64,000 nucleotides of DNA. It comes from an uncultured Litoreibacter sp. Lineage in GTDB: Bacteria > Pseudomonadota > Alphaproteobacteria > Rhodobacterales > Rhodobacteraceae. The translations under genes were made by a program, and so were the position numbers. Positions 24,304 to 34,217 of this stretch are shown here, piece by piece; position 1 is the stretch's first letter; each line of letters begins with the position of its first letter. The notes beneath the pieces were generated by a model. It was not told the DNA's origin and did not search any database. It was given only the letters and a program-made list of their open reading frames with translations. Location of the stretch: the NCBI RefSeq assembly GCF_947501785.1, contig NZ_CANMXB010000001.1, positions 3,600,501 through 3,664,500 of the forward strand, in the 5' to 3' direction.

Positions 24304-26229
24304 ATGTCTCAAATCAACTATGATGACTTGTCTTTCGATGATGAAGACGAGATGAAATTCCCCCGCGCGGACGTGCAAGGCTTTGACCGTGTGGTCGAGC
24401 AGGCAGTCTCGCGGCGTGGCTTTTTAGGCGGCGCGCTTGCCTTTGGATCTGGTGCTGCGGTCATGGGAACAGGTTTGTTGAACGGAACCTCCGCAGTCGC
24501 ACAACAGACCTCTCGCTTTGCGTTTGAACAGCTCGCGCCACAGATAGACGGTACGGTCCATGTGCCCGCAGGCTACAATTGGGACGTATTGGTCCGCTGG
24601 GGAGATCCGCTGTTCAACGACGCGCCCGCGTTTGACCCTGTTGCCGGCATCCCGACGGTCGGCTCCGACCGTGTATTTGGCGAAAACACGGACGGGATGG
24701 AGCTGTTCCACCAGCGCGGGACCGAGCTGCTGGTCGTGAACTCAGAATACGTCAACGCGAAGATCAACCTGCCTGCCGAACAGGAAGGGCAACCGGCCTC
24801 AGCCGACGACGTCGTACGTTTGCAGAACTTCCAGGGTGTCACCGTGATGGAAGTTGCCGAAGGCGAAAACGGTTGGGACGTTGTTGTCGACAGCCCCTAC
24901 AACCGCCGCATCCACCATCGGACCCCGATGGTTTTTGACGGTCCGGCGGCGGGCCATGACCTTCTGAAAACTGCCGCTGATCCGGCTGGCACGCAGTCCC
25001 TTGGTACATTCAACAACTGTGGTTCTGGTCGGACACCCTGGGGCACCTACTTGACCTGCGAAGAGAACTTCAACGGCTATTTTGGAACCACCGAGGAAGT
25101 GTCGCTTGGCGACGTTCACGCCGACGGCTTCAAACGCTACGGCGTGTCGACGAAAGTCGATCCGGGTCGGTACAATTACCACAGCTTCGACCCACGCTTC
25201 GACATTTCCAAGACCCCGAACGAACCACATCGCGCCGGATACATTGTGGAAGTCGACCCGTGGAACCCGGATACGACGCCGATCAAACACACCGCCCTTG
25301 GTCGGTTCAAGCACGAAAACGCAGCCTATGCGCTCGCCCAAAACGGACAGGTTGTTGTCTACATGGGCGATGATGAACGCGGCGAATATATGTACAAGTG
25401 GTTAAGCCGCGACGTGTACGTGCCGGGCGGCGACACCTCAACGCTGCTCAGCGAAGGACAGCTTTTCGTTGCCAAGTTCAATGATGACGGGACCGGCACC
25501 TGGTTGGCCCTGACGCCAGAAGACACGGGCATGTCCGAAGCCGAGATTGCCGTCTTTACCCGCATGGCTGGAACGGCGGTCAGCGCGACCACAATGGACC
25601 GGCCGGAATGGATCGCCGTCAATCCCACCGCTGTTGAGGCCTATTGCTGCCTGACCAACAACTCGCGGCGCGGCGCACTTGATGACGATGGCAACATCCG
25701 CACCAATGCCGCCGGAGAGCCGATGGTGCCAAACGCACCAAACCCGCGGGAAGTGAACCGCTATGGGCAAATTGTCCGTTGGCGGCCGCACAATAGCGAC
25801 CACGCGGCATCGACATTCGATTGGGACCTCTACGTGATGGCCGGTAATCCAGAGGTCTACACCGACGGCCTTTACGCCGGGACGGCAAACATCAACGCCG
25901 GCAACATGTTCAATTCTCCCGACGGGATGCAATTCGACAGCACAGGTCTGCTTTGGATCCAGACCGATGGCGATGACGATAACGAAGGCGACTTCCTCGG
26001 CATGGGGAACAACCAGATGCTGGCCGGCGATCCGGCAACAGGCGAAATCCGCCGCTTCCTGACCGGGCCAAACGGATCTGAAGTGACAGGTCTGACTTGG
26101 TCTGCGGACCGCCGCACGATGTTCGTCGGCATTCAGCACCCAGGAGCACCATTCCCGGACGGTGAAGGGACGCTCCCGCGGTCGTCAATCGTTACTGTGA
26201 AACGTGCCGACAACGCATTGGTTGGCTAA
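24304..26229 (+). CDS. phoX: PhoX family alkaline phosphatase (DUF839), Tat-exported
   Basis: 641 residues. Near the N-terminus SRRGFLGGALAFGSGAA (Arg pair at residues 37-38) is a twin-arginine signal; long pre-regions are typical of PhoX. The mature protein is a DUF839 beta-propeller: CGSGRTPWGTYLTCEENFNGY contains the conserved Cys/Glu metal-site region, with ENAAYALAQNGQVVVYMGDDERGEYMYKW and SPDGMQFDSTGLLWIQTDGDD further on. PhoX hydrolyses phosphate mono- and some diesters with Ca/Fe in the periplasm, important in marine bacteria under phosphate limitation. It stands alone, with a terminator right behind. Confidence 0.88.
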   Translation: MSQINYDDLSFDDEDEMKFPRADVQGFDRVVEQAVSRRGFLGGALAFGSGAAVMGTGLLNGTSAVAQQTSRFAFEQLAPQIDGTVHVPAGYNWDVLVRWGDPLFNDAPAFDPVAGIPTVGSDRVFGENTDGMELFHQRGTELLVVNSEYVNAKINLPAEQEGQPASADDVVRLQNFQGVTVMEVAEGENGWDVVVDSPYNRRIHHRTPMVFDGPAAGHDLLKTAADPAGTQSLGTFNNCGSGRTPWGTYLTCEENFNGYFGTTEEVSLGDVHADGFKRYGVSTKVDPGRYNYHSFDPRFDISKTPNEPHRAGYIVEVDPWNPDTTPIKHTALGRFKHENAAYALAQNGQVVVYMGDDERGEYMYKWLSRDVYVPGGDTSTLLSEGQLFVAKFNDDGTGTWLALTPEDTGMSEAEIAVFTRMAGTAVSATTMDRPEWIAVNPTAVEAYCCLTNNSRRGALDDDGNIRTNAAGEPMVPNAPNPREVNRYGQIVRWRPHNSDHAASTFDWDLYVMAGNPEVYTDGLYAGTANINAGNMFNSPDGMQFDSTGLLWIQTDGDDDNEGDFLGMGNNQMLAGDPATGEIRRFLTGPNGSEVTGLTWSADRRTMFVGIQHPGAPFPDGEGTLPRSSIVTVKRADNALVG

Positions 26230-26238
26230 ACTTAGCAT

Positions 26239-26263
26239 GCCCCAGGCGATCTGCGCCTGGGGC
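26239..26263 (+). terminator. Intrinsic terminator after phoX
   Basis: Perfect 10-bp stem GCCCCAGGCG / CGCCTGGGGC with a five-base loop, followed by TTTGCTT. It starts 9 bases after the phoX stop. The remaining 280 bases to the cysG stop show nothing else recognisable. Confidence 0.9.
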
Positions 26264-26545
26264 TTTGCTTGCGATGCTCCACGACCACAAAGGTCGGATA
26301 TGTGCCCTTGCAAAAAACGCGACCCTTCGCGGCAGATACCCAGCTGTCGAAAAGCTATAGGCCTTACCCAAGGGCAGCAGTGTCCGCTTCAGTTGCTACG
26401 CATTACACCGTGCTAGAAGCAGAATTTGGCTGATTTGGGCCCGGCGCAGGAATTTTGGGGACCTCAGATCAATCCTGGAACCGGTCAGGCCAGCCCCCGT
26501 TTCATGAACACACCCGCAACAAAGACTACCATTCTTCGGGTGCTG

Positions 26546-27952
26546 TCAGGCCCTTTGACAGGCGGGCATCTTCGATAGCCGAAGGACATCAGCCGTTGAT
26601 TGCTGACGCTTCCAGCGGATCAAGAGCATTGCCTCACCCACAATGCCATTGCTGACCAGCGTCTCTGGCAGATCTTGCAATGCGCAAGTCAGCCTCACCT
26701 GACCGCTGCGCTGCGCCTTGGCCACGACGTCGACATGAAACGCCGCGTCGGGGTGATTTGCCTTTAGATGGGCTACGATCCGCGGGGCCGCGCCAACCGC
26801 CATATAAAGCGCAACGCAGGTGCCCGGTCGAATATTGCTGATGGGAGCGGGTAGGGCGTAGCCGTCCTGTCGGTGCCCTGTGGTCAGCACCAGCGTGTCG
26901 ATCTTGCCCCGTTCCGTCAGGCTTTCGCCAAGGCTGGCCGCTGCGGCGCAGGCGGCGGTGACGCCGGGAACGATCTCGAAGGGGATGTTGTTGGCCTTCA
27001 GTGCGTCGACTTCTTCCGCACAGCGCCCGAACACGCCGGGATCGCCGCATTTGAGGCGCACCACCCGCCGCCCGTTTCTTGCGGCGGTTACGAGTGTTTG
27101 CGTGATCTTTTCCTGTGGCCAGCTGTGACATCCCGGCGCCTTGCCCACATAGATCCGTTCCGCGTCCCGTCGGGCGAGTTCTAGCACCTCGGCGTCAAGC
27201 AAGCGGTCGTAGTAGATGACATCTGCCTCTTGCAGGCGTTGCACACCCCGCATGGTCAGAAGATCTTTCGCGCCTGGCCCCGCTCCGACGAGGCTGACGC
27301 TGCCGCCCTTGGTAGTTCTGAACTCCCCTGTCTCAATGGCGGATTTGATCAGTTTGGCGGCCTGACGCTCAGCACCGTTGGTGAAGGTTTGGCGGGGTCT
27401 GCCGTTGAAAACCCAGCGCCAAAGATCACGGCGCGCACGCGGGTTCAGCCGAGCCGCAGCCGCACCGCGCATTCGCCCTGCCAAAGCAGCAAGATCGCCC
27501 AGCCGCGGCTCCAAAATGCCTTCGACCTTGGTCTTTATCTGACGCGCCAACACAGGCGCCGTGCCTTCCGTGCCAATAGCGACCACAACCGGATCGCGAT
27601 CAACAATTGACGGCGTGATCGCATCACACAGCTGCGGTTGGTCAACCACATTAACAAGCGCCCCTGCCTCTTTGGCCAGCGCGTGCAGCGCCATGTCGAG
27701 GCCAGGGCAGCCCGTCGCGATGAAACTCAGCGCACTTTCGGCAAAGCTGTCAGGGGTGACGGGTCCCTTATGATGTGTGATGCGCCCTTCGGCGGCCAGC
27801 CCAGAGAGTTCCGGGTCCAACACGGGCGCCCAAACGGAAATTTCGGCGTCAGTCTTCAGGATGAGCCGAGCCTTCTGCGCAGCTTGCTCCCCGCCACCCA
27901 TAATGACAACGCGGCGACCCGCCATTTGAAGAAACATTGGAAACGTCTTCAT
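26546..27952 (-). CDS. cysG: Siroheme synthase CysG (multifunctional)
   Basis: 468 residues with both CysG modules. The N-terminal precorrin-2 dehydrogenase/ferrochelatase opens FLQMAGRRVVIMGGGEQAAQKARL. The C-terminal uroporphyrinogen-III methyltransferase has VSLVGAGPGAKDLLTMRGVQ, the YYDRLLDAEVL block and RLKCGDPGVFGRCAEEVDAL. It makes siroheme, the cofactor of the nitrite reductase NirB encoded upstream in the same operon. ATG at 27952 overlaps the previous gene's stop (ATGA), so translation is coupled. Confidence 0.95.
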   Translation of the reverse strand: MKTFPMFLQMAGRRVVIMGGGEQAAQKARLILKTDAEISVWAPVLDPELSGLAAEGRITHHKGPVTPDSFAESALSFIATGCPGLDMALHALAKEAGALVNVVDQPQLCDAITPSIVDRDPVVVAIGTEGTAPVLARQIKTKVEGILEPRLGDLAALAGRMRGAAAARLNPRARRDLWRWVFNGRPRQTFTNGAERQAAKLIKSAIETGEFRTTKGGSVSLVGAGPGAKDLLTMRGVQRLQEADVIYYDRLLDAEVLELARRDAERIYVGKAPGCHSWPQEKITQTLVTAARNGRRVVRLKCGDPGVFGRCAEEVDALKANNIPFEIVPGVTAACAAAASLGESLTERGKIDTLVLTTGHRQDGYALPAPISNIRPGTCVALYMAVGAAPRIVAHLKANHPDAAFHVDVVAKAQRSGQVRLTCALQDLPETLVSNGIVGEAMLLIRWKRQQSTADVLRLSKMPACQRA

Positions 27953-28884
27953 GCTGTGAGACCTCTTTGGTTGTGACGGCTATCCCAAAGCGCCTCCGCC
28001 ATGTTTTGAGCGGCGAGCAGGCTTGGCGCGGCTTTGAGGGTCCAAAGCCCAATGGCCGCAGTGCCGGTAATTGTCGCTTTGGCAAAACTGTCCTGAATGC
28101 CGCCATGCCATAGGCCTCGGATATCGACCGTGCGGCTGACCTCGTGCAGCCTGCGGGTCTCGCTCAGGATGGGAGCTGCGGTCTTTTGGATATGTGCGCC
28201 GTTTCTTAGGCCAAAAACCCTAACCTCTTTGGCGGGGTTGCGCTCAAACTCACCACCGCCGCCTTTGATGATGCTCATGTCCTGCTGTCCCAACATCTCA
28301 GCCGCTTGCGCTTGCAGGCCACGGTAGGAAGGGTGGAACACCCCCTGAACCGTCGCGGGAGCCTGCGATGGGTTCCACATCCGCAAAACCGTGTTGAAAC
28401 AGGATCGCAGCCCAAAGGTGTCGCGCAGGTTCAACAAGGAAAAGGCTTCGGGGCTTATGGTCTCCAGCGCGGTATAGGTCACGCGAGGGCCCGCCAGATC
28501 AAGAGCCGCGCGCAGAGACGCAGCACCGGATTGGTGCGAATTCCAGCCGTGCATGGAAACACTATAGCCTGCATTGCTGACCAATCGCGCCGCCAGCAAA
28601 AACAGCGGGGCGCCCCGGCTGCGTCCGGCGGCATAGCATGGCCAATCCAGATCAGCGGAGGGCAATTTGCCCTGCACTTGGATACGCAACGCGGCGGTGA
28701 AGCCCGCGATTTCCTGTGGCTCTTCGCCCCGCAACCGCAAGACCATGAGCAGCGCGCCGACGGCTTCGGGCGCTGCATGTCCCGCCAAAATCAATTGCAT
28801 TGCCTCTTGCGCTTCCGCCATGCTCAACGCGCGGGATCGGCCCTTGCCACGCGCGACGATTTGCACGTAGGGCGCGAGGCTCAT
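27949..28884 (-). CDS. TrpD2-like glycosyl transferase family protein in nitrate operon
   Basis: 311 residues of the nucleoside-phosphorylase/anthranilate-phosphoribosyltransferase fold, TrpD2/YbiB type. The N-terminal helical part (SMAEAQEAMQLILAG, then AVGALLMVLRLRGEEPQEIAGFTAALR) is typical. The central NLRDTFGLRSCFNTVLRMWNP and HPSYRGLQAQAAEMLG blocks correspond to the substrate region, and GGGGEFERNP replaces the usual TrpD site, so tryptophan synthesis is not implied. YbiB-type proteins bind nucleic acid. Both ends overlap neighbours by four bases (nasA and cysG), locking it into the operon. Confidence 0.85.
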   Translation of the reverse strand: MSLAPYVQIVARGKGRSRALSMAEAQEAMQLILAGHAAPEAVGALLMVLRLRGEEPQEIAGFTAALRIQVQGKLPSADLDWPCYAAGRSRGAPLFLLAARLVSNAGYSVSMHGWNSHQSGAASLRAALDLAGPRVTYTALETISPEAFSLLNLRDTFGLRSCFNTVLRMWNPSQAPATVQGVFHPSYRGLQAQAAEMLGQQDMSIIKGGGGEFERNPAKEVRVFGLRNGAHIQKTAAPILSETRRLHEVSRTVDIRGLWHGGIQDSFAKATITGTAAIGLWTLKAAPSLLAAQNMAEALWDSRHNQRGLTA

Positions 28885-31457
28885 TCCGCGGCCATCGGTA
28901 GCTTGGCCTCCGCCAAGAGTGACCTCAGTTCCGGTTTGCACGATCCGCAATTGGTGCCGGCGTAGGTCACCGCACCCAGAGCTTCGAGACTTCCCGCGCC
29001 TTGCGAAATAGCGCCTAACAAGGTGTTCCGCCCCACGTTGAAACAGGCGCAAACCGTGGCCCCGGCATCCGGCATGTCCGCAGGCGGACGCCCGGCCAGC
29101 GCTGCGGAGGCTGCAATATCCGTGCCAATCATGCCAATGACTGCCGACCGTGACACGACCACTGGGCTTGGCGACGCAAAAAACAGCGCGGATATCAGGC
29201 CACCTTCAGTAAATGCGAGCCGCACGGTGCCTGTGGCCAAATCAGTGTGCAACGACGCGGTACCTTCCGCCACGCCCGACAAAGCCCTAACCTCTGCTTC
29301 CCAATCAGAAGGCCTCCTGTCGCCCGCCATCTCTACCTGCCAGCCGGTCTGGGTGCGCGCAACGGCCGCATAAGTGGTTTGCGGCGCGGGTGCCGCGGCG
29401 CACGCCAGAAAGCCAAACCATTTCGGTCTGTGCACCTGCGCCGTCACCGGCCCCGACTTTAGCGCCGGTTGGCCGGATACCGGGTCAGTCACCGGAGCAG
29501 TCACGCAATTGACCAGCCCTGAAGAACTGCGCTGACGCGTCCAATGCATCGGCGCAAAAAGTTGCCCAGGCGCCGCCCGCGGCGTGATCAGCGCGCGCAG
29601 GATCGTAAGGCCATAGAGGCTTTCAACCGCGATCAGATCGCCAGGTTTTGCGCCGATGGCCGCGGCGTCGTCCGGGTGAATTTCAACATATGGTTCCGCC
29701 AAATGCGCCCCAAGCCGCGCAGATTTCCCACTACGGGTCATCGTATGCCACTGGTCGCGATTGCGCCCGGTGTTGAGCGAAAACCGCGTCTGCGTCAGCG
29801 CGGGCGCCGCGACCGGGATCATGCGCGCCTTGCCATCAGGGTGAAAAAACTGGCCGTCTGCAAAGAAGCGGCGGTTGTTGGCGGGCCATTGCGTGGGGAT
29901 CAATTCCACATAGTCCTTATCGGCAAAAATGCTGAGATCAAGGTCGCGTGGGAACTGCGACGTGGCGGCATCAAGCGCCACATATTCTGCGAATATTTCA
30001 GCGGGTTTTTGATAGGCGAATGCGGCCCCAAACCCCATCCGTGTGGCCACGTCACTGACTATTTTCCAATCAGGCCGCGCGGCACCCGGTGCCGGCAAAA
30101 AGGCCCGCTGTCGTGAGATGCGGCGTTCCGAATTGGTGACTGTGCCGTCCTTCTCTCCCCAACCGGTGGCAGGCAACAGGACATGCGCCAGATTGTTTGT
30201 GTCGGTCTTCTCCATAATGTCGGAAGTGACAACGAAAGGCACCTTGGAAATAGCCGCCGCAACACCGTCTGCGTCCGGCAGCGAGACGGCGGGGTTGGTC
30301 GACATCACCCAAAGCGCCTTGATGCGGCCTTTGGCGCAGGCGTCAAACAAGTCGACCGCCTTTAGGCCTGGTTGCGTACAGATCGTGGGGCTTTGCCAGA
30401 ACCCTTGTACTGCGTCTCGGTGGGCTGGGTCGCCCAGCTCAAGATGGTTTGCGAGCATGTTCGCGAGACCGCCCACCTCGCGACCGCCCATCGCGTTGGG
30501 TTGGCCCGTGACCGAGAACGGCCCGCAGCCCGGCGTGCCAATTCGACCTGTGGCGAGGTGGCAATTCAGGATCGCATTGACCTTGTCAGTGCCGCAGCGC
30601 GATTGATTGACGCCTTGCGAATAGACGGTAACGACCTTCTGCGTTCCGGCCCAAAGCGCATAGAACTCGGCCAGTTCCAACGAGGTGAGGCCGCTGGCAG
30701 CAGCCACGCTTGCCTTGGCGGCCTGCACCGTTTCTTCCATGCCGTTGACGTGGTTTGCGACAAATTCTTGGTGCAACGCCCCAACATCTGCCAGATGCGC
30801 CAGCAAGCCGTTGAACAAGGCGATGTCCCCATCCGGCGCGACTTGAAGATGCGTGTCAGCTAAATCCGTCGTCGCCGTGCGGCGCGGGTCGACATTGACC
30901 ACGCGCATATTCGGGCGCGCCTCCTTCGCCGCCGCGATGCGTTGATACAGCACGGGATGACACCATGCGAGGTTGGAGCCGACCAGCACGATCAGGTCAG
31001 CCTTTTCGAGGTCCTCGTAGGTTCCCGGGACCGTGTCCGTGCCAAAGGCTCGTTTGTGCCCCGCCACTGAAGAGGCCATGCAGAGCCGCGAGTTTGTATC
31101 TATGTTGGCCGAACCGATGAAGCCTTTCATCAGCTTGTTGGCAACGTAATAGTCCTCCGTCAGCAGCTGGCCAGAGGCGTAGAATGCGACGCCGTCAGGT
31201 CCATATTCCGCGATTGCTTCGCTGAATTTTCGAGCGACCAAATCAAGCGCTGTGTCCCAATCGGTTGCCTGACCACCTACTTTCGGGTGCAACAACCGAC
31301 CATCGAGATCAATTGTCTCCCCCAAAGCCGCGCCTTTGGAACAGAGCCGTCCGAAATTTGCGGGGTGATCCGGATCACCTTTGATTGTCCCATCGGCCCC
31401 AGCCAGAACCCCGCAGCCGACACCGCAATAGGGGCAGGTTGTGCGGGTCAGGCTCAT
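28881..31457 (-). CDS. nasA: Assimilatory nitrate reductase catalytic subunit NasA
   Basis: Molybdopterin enzyme reducing nitrate to nitrite in the cytoplasm, 858 residues. The N-terminal [4Fe-4S] motif is Cys8-x2-Cys11-x3-Cys15...Cys39 (TCPYCGVGCG and RLCSKG). The molybdopterin domain includes MASSVAGHKRAFGTDTVPGTYEDLE (Cys just before MASS, as Mo ligand in this class) and the C-terminal dinucleotide-binding domain. The last 60 residues carry a BFD-type [2Fe-2S] domain (CACFNVG...NCGSCKPEL), as in many NasA that take electrons from ferredoxin or NADH subunits. The stop overlaps the next gene. Confidence 0.95.
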   Translation of the reverse strand: MSLTRTTCPYCGVGCGVLAGADGTIKGDPDHPANFGRLCSKGAALGETIDLDGRLLHPKVGGQATDWDTALDLVARKFSEAIAEYGPDGVAFYASGQLLTEDYYVANKLMKGFIGSANIDTNSRLCMASSVAGHKRAFGTDTVPGTYEDLEKADLIVLVGSNLAWCHPVLYQRIAAAKEARPNMRVVNVDPRRTATTDLADTHLQVAPDGDIALFNGLLAHLADVGALHQEFVANHVNGMEETVQAAKASVAAASGLTSLELAEFYALWAGTQKVVTVYSQGVNQSRCGTDKVNAILNCHLATGRIGTPGCGPFSVTGQPNAMGGREVGGLANMLANHLELGDPAHRDAVQGFWQSPTICTQPGLKAVDLFDACAKGRIKALWVMSTNPAVSLPDADGVAAAISKVPFVVTSDIMEKTDTNNLAHVLLPATGWGEKDGTVTNSERRISRQRAFLPAPGAARPDWKIVSDVATRMGFGAAFAYQKPAEIFAEYVALDAATSQFPRDLDLSIFADKDYVELIPTQWPANNRRFFADGQFFHPDGKARMIPVAAPALTQTRFSLNTGRNRDQWHTMTRSGKSARLGAHLAEPYVEIHPDDAAAIGAKPGDLIAVESLYGLTILRALITPRAAPGQLFAPMHWTRQRSSSGLVNCVTAPVTDPVSGQPALKSGPVTAQVHRPKWFGFLACAAAPAPQTTYAAVARTQTGWQVEMAGDRRPSDWEAEVRALSGVAEGTASLHTDLATGTVRLAFTEGGLISALFFASPSPVVVSRSAVIGMIGTDIAASAALAGRPPADMPDAGATVCACFNVGRNTLLGAISQGAGSLEALGAVTYAGTNCGSCKPELRSLLAEAKLPMAAE

Positions 31458-31789
31458 GCCGCTGTCCGCGCGCGCAAAAAGGAGCGTTCGAGCAGGATGC
31501 GCCCTTGTTCAACCCGCGCAGGATATGTCGTGACCTGGCCCTCGTCATTGCCTTGGGCCTTACCAGTTTCCAAGGAAATCACCCAATTGTGCAGCGGGCA
31601 GGTCACGGACTTGCCGTGCACAATCCCTTCGGCCAACGGTCCAGCCTTGTGCGGGCATGCGTTGTCGAGAGCAAAAACCTCGTCATCTGCAGTGCGGAAC
31701 ACTGCAACGCACCCCAACGCCGTTTTCACCATCCGCGCGCCCCGTTTTGGGATGTCTTCCAGCGTGGCAATATCGATCCAGTCGCTCAT
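31454..31789 (-). CDS. nirD: Nitrite reductase small subunit NirD (Rieske-type)
   Basis: 111 residues of the NirD/Rieske fold, partner of NirB. Unlike enterobacterial NirD, which lost the cluster ligands, this one keeps a full Rieske pattern: Cys45-x-His47 (NACPHKAG) and Cys64-x2-His67 (TCPLHNW), so it may bind a [2Fe-2S] cluster. The ATG at 31789 overlaps the nirB stop and its own stop overlaps the nasA start, so all three are translationally coupled. Confidence 0.93.
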   Translation of the reverse strand: MSDWIDIATLEDIPKRGARMVKTALGCVAVFRTADDEVFALDNACPHKAGPLAEGIVHGKSVTCPLHNWVISLETGKAQGNDEGQVTTYPARVEQGRILLERSFLRARTAA

Positions 31790-34212
31790 TCCGCGGCCTC
31801 CAGCGCTAGATGTGCCAAAGGTTTGTAGCTTTGCGCTTTTTCGCGCGCATGCTCGGCCCAAGGGTCTTTTCGGTAGATGGATTGACTCAGCTCAAAGCGG
31901 GCGACCAGCGGGTCTCGCTCTGTTTCCACCCGCTCTTTGATCCAGTCGAGGCCAGTTTTGTGCATCCATTTATAGATGCGATCCAGATACTTGGCGTTTT
32001 CCCGGTAGAGCTGTGTGACCGCTTTGATTACATTGATGGCCTCTTCTTCCGTCGCCACCTGCACCAGCAATTCCGTCTCGCGCACATCCATGCCCGCGGC
32101 GCCGCCGATGCTGATCTGATAGCCGCTGTCGACACAGATCACGCCAATGTCCTTGCAGGTCGCCTCCGCGCAATTGCGCGGGCAGCCAGAGACCGCGAGC
32201 TTTAGTTTGTGAGGCGTCCAAGAGCCCCATAGCTCTTTTTCCAGCTTGATGCCGAGCCCGGTGCTGTCTTGCGTCCCGAACCGGCAATGATCGGTGCCCA
32301 CACAGGTCTTCACCGTGCGCAGCCCCTTGGAATAGGCGTGGCCAGAGACCATGCCTGCCGCGTTCAGATCGGCCCAGATATCCGGCAGGTCCTCGCCTTT
32401 GACGCCCAGCAAGTCGATGCGCTGTCCGCCCGTCACTTTAACCGTCGGCACCATGTATTTGTCGGCGGCGTCGGCAATGGCACGTAGCTCGTCGGGGGTG
32501 GTGATCCCGCCCCACATGCGCGGCACCACGGAAAATGTGCCGTCCTTCTGGATGTTGGCGTGCTTGCGCTCGTTGATGAACCGGCTTTGCGGGTCGTCCT
32601 GATACTCCATCGGCCAATCGGCCAGCAGGTAAAAGTTCAACGCGGGCCGGCACACGTGGCACCCGCAGGAGGTCTTCCACCCGCATTCCTGCCACACCGC
32701 CGGCATCGAGGTCAGGCGTTGCGACTTGATCATGCGCCGCACGTCCTCATGGGTCATGTCGGTGCAGCCGCAGATGCTGGCTGCCGCAGGCACCACAAAC
32801 GCATCGCCCAAAGTGACGGCCAAAACCTGCTCCACCAACCCGGTGCAGGTCCCACAGGAGCCGCTGGCCTTGGTTGTTGCGCGCACGGTGCCCAGATCAG
32901 AGGCCCCTGCCGCAATCGCGTCTTCAATTTGCCCTTTGCAGATACCGTTGCAGCCACAGATCTCCGCGTCACGCGGTAAGGCTGCAACAGCTGCTAAAGG
33001 GTCCAGGGGGGTCCCCCCTTGATAAGCGGGCCCGAATATCAGGGTCTCGCGCATCTCGGATATGTCGGTCTTGTCGCGGATCAGCCCGAAGAACCAGTTG
33101 CTGTCGGCAGTGTCGCCATACATCACAGCGCCTTTGACGACGTTCTCTTCGATCACCAGCCGTCGGTACACGCCGCGCGCCGGGTCGCGGAAGACGATAT
33201 CCTCTCGCCCCTCGCCATCGGCAAAATCCCCAGCGCTGAACAGGTCGCAGCCGGTGACCTTCAGCTTGGTAGACAGCTCTTTCTGCACGAATTGCGCATC
33301 AGCCCCCATCAAGGTCTGCGCCGCCACCTTCGCCTGATCATAGAGCGGCGCCACCAGCCCGAAGATCGCCCCGTCATGTTCTACGCACTCGCCGACGGCC
33401 AGCACATCTGCGTCAGAGGTCACCATCTGGTCATCCACATGGATGCCTTTGCCTACCGCCAAACCGCAATCCTGTGCCAAAGCCACGTTGGGCCGGATGC
33501 CCACGGCAATGACCAGCAGGTCGCATGGCAGCTCGGTGCCGTCGTCCAGCAGCAGGGCTTTGACATGGCCGTTTTCGCCAAGGATTTCTTTGGAATTGGC
33601 CGTGCATTTCACGGTAATGCCCTTGTCCACCAGCGCCTTGCGCAACAGGTATCCCGCGGCCTCGTCCAGCTGGCGTTCCATCAGATGGCCCATGATATGC
33701 ACCACGGTGACGTCTACCCCGCGCGCGGCCATGCCGGCGGCGGCCTCAAGCCCCAACAATCCGCCGCCAATCACCACGCATTTGTTGTCTGGCCCGAGGT
33801 CCATCATCCGTTGCGTGTCTTCGAGGTCGCGATAGGCGATCACGCCCCCCAGATCATGCCCCGGTAGCGGGATCATGAACGGGTTGGAGCCGGTGCCGAA
33901 GACCAGCTTGTCGTAGGCCAGCACATCGCCATTTTCCGCCGTCACCGTCTTGGCCGCGCGGTCAATCGCAGCGACACGCTCGCCAAACCGGCAGGTCACG
34001 CCGTTGGCGTCATACCAATCGGCGTCATGGGTGACGATTTCGTCATAGGTCTTTTCGCCCGACAGAACAGGCGACAGCATGATGCGGTTGTAATTCCCGC
34101 GCGGCTCGGCATTGAACAGGGTGACATCGACGTCGGCACCTGCGTCAAACAGGTCCTCCAACATGCGCCCCGTGGCCATGCCGGCGCCGATGACTATCAG
34201 TTTCTGGGTCAT
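31786..34212 (-). CDS. nirB: NAD(P)H-dependent assimilatory nitrite reductase large subunit NirB
   Basis: 808 residues. In order: an FAD/NAD domain (KLIVIGAGMATGRMLEDL, and CVVIGGGLLGLEAAAGMAARG), two BFD-like [2Fe-2S] segments (CGCNGICKGQIEDAI...CGTC and the CGC/CHVC stretch), then ferredoxin-like halves and the siroheme/[4Fe-4S] core with Cys at TCVGTDHCRFG and SGCPRNC. It reduces nitrite to ammonium using siroheme made by CysG. ATG at 34212 is chosen for a GGAG eight bases upstream; a GTG at 34221 that overlaps the ABC gene stop is an alternative. Confidence 0.95.
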   Translation of the reverse strand: MTQKLIVIGAGMATGRMLEDLFDAGADVDVTLFNAEPRGNYNRIMLSPVLSGEKTYDEIVTHDADWYDANGVTCRFGERVAAIDRAAKTVTAENGDVLAYDKLVFGTGSNPFMIPLPGHDLGGVIAYRDLEDTQRMMDLGPDNKCVVIGGGLLGLEAAAGMAARGVDVTVVHIMGHLMERQLDEAAGYLLRKALVDKGITVKCTANSKEILGENGHVKALLLDDGTELPCDLLVIAVGIRPNVALAQDCGLAVGKGIHVDDQMVTSDADVLAVGECVEHDGAIFGLVAPLYDQAKVAAQTLMGADAQFVQKELSTKLKVTGCDLFSAGDFADGEGREDIVFRDPARGVYRRLVIEENVVKGAVMYGDTADSNWFFGLIRDKTDISEMRETLIFGPAYQGGTPLDPLAAVAALPRDAEICGCNGICKGQIEDAIAAGASDLGTVRATTKASGSCGTCTGLVEQVLAVTLGDAFVVPAAASICGCTDMTHEDVRRMIKSQRLTSMPAVWQECGWKTSCGCHVCRPALNFYLLADWPMEYQDDPQSRFINERKHANIQKDGTFSVVPRMWGGITTPDELRAIADAADKYMVPTVKVTGGQRIDLLGVKGEDLPDIWADLNAAGMVSGHAYSKGLRTVKTCVGTDHCRFGTQDSTGLGIKLEKELWGSWTPHKLKLAVSGCPRNCAEATCKDIGVICVDSGYQISIGGAAGMDVRETELLVQVATEEEAINVIKAVTQLYRENAKYLDRIYKWMHKTGLDWIKERVETERDPLVARFELSQSIYRKDPWAEHAREKAQSYKPLAHLALEAAE

Positions 34213-34217
34213 CTCTT

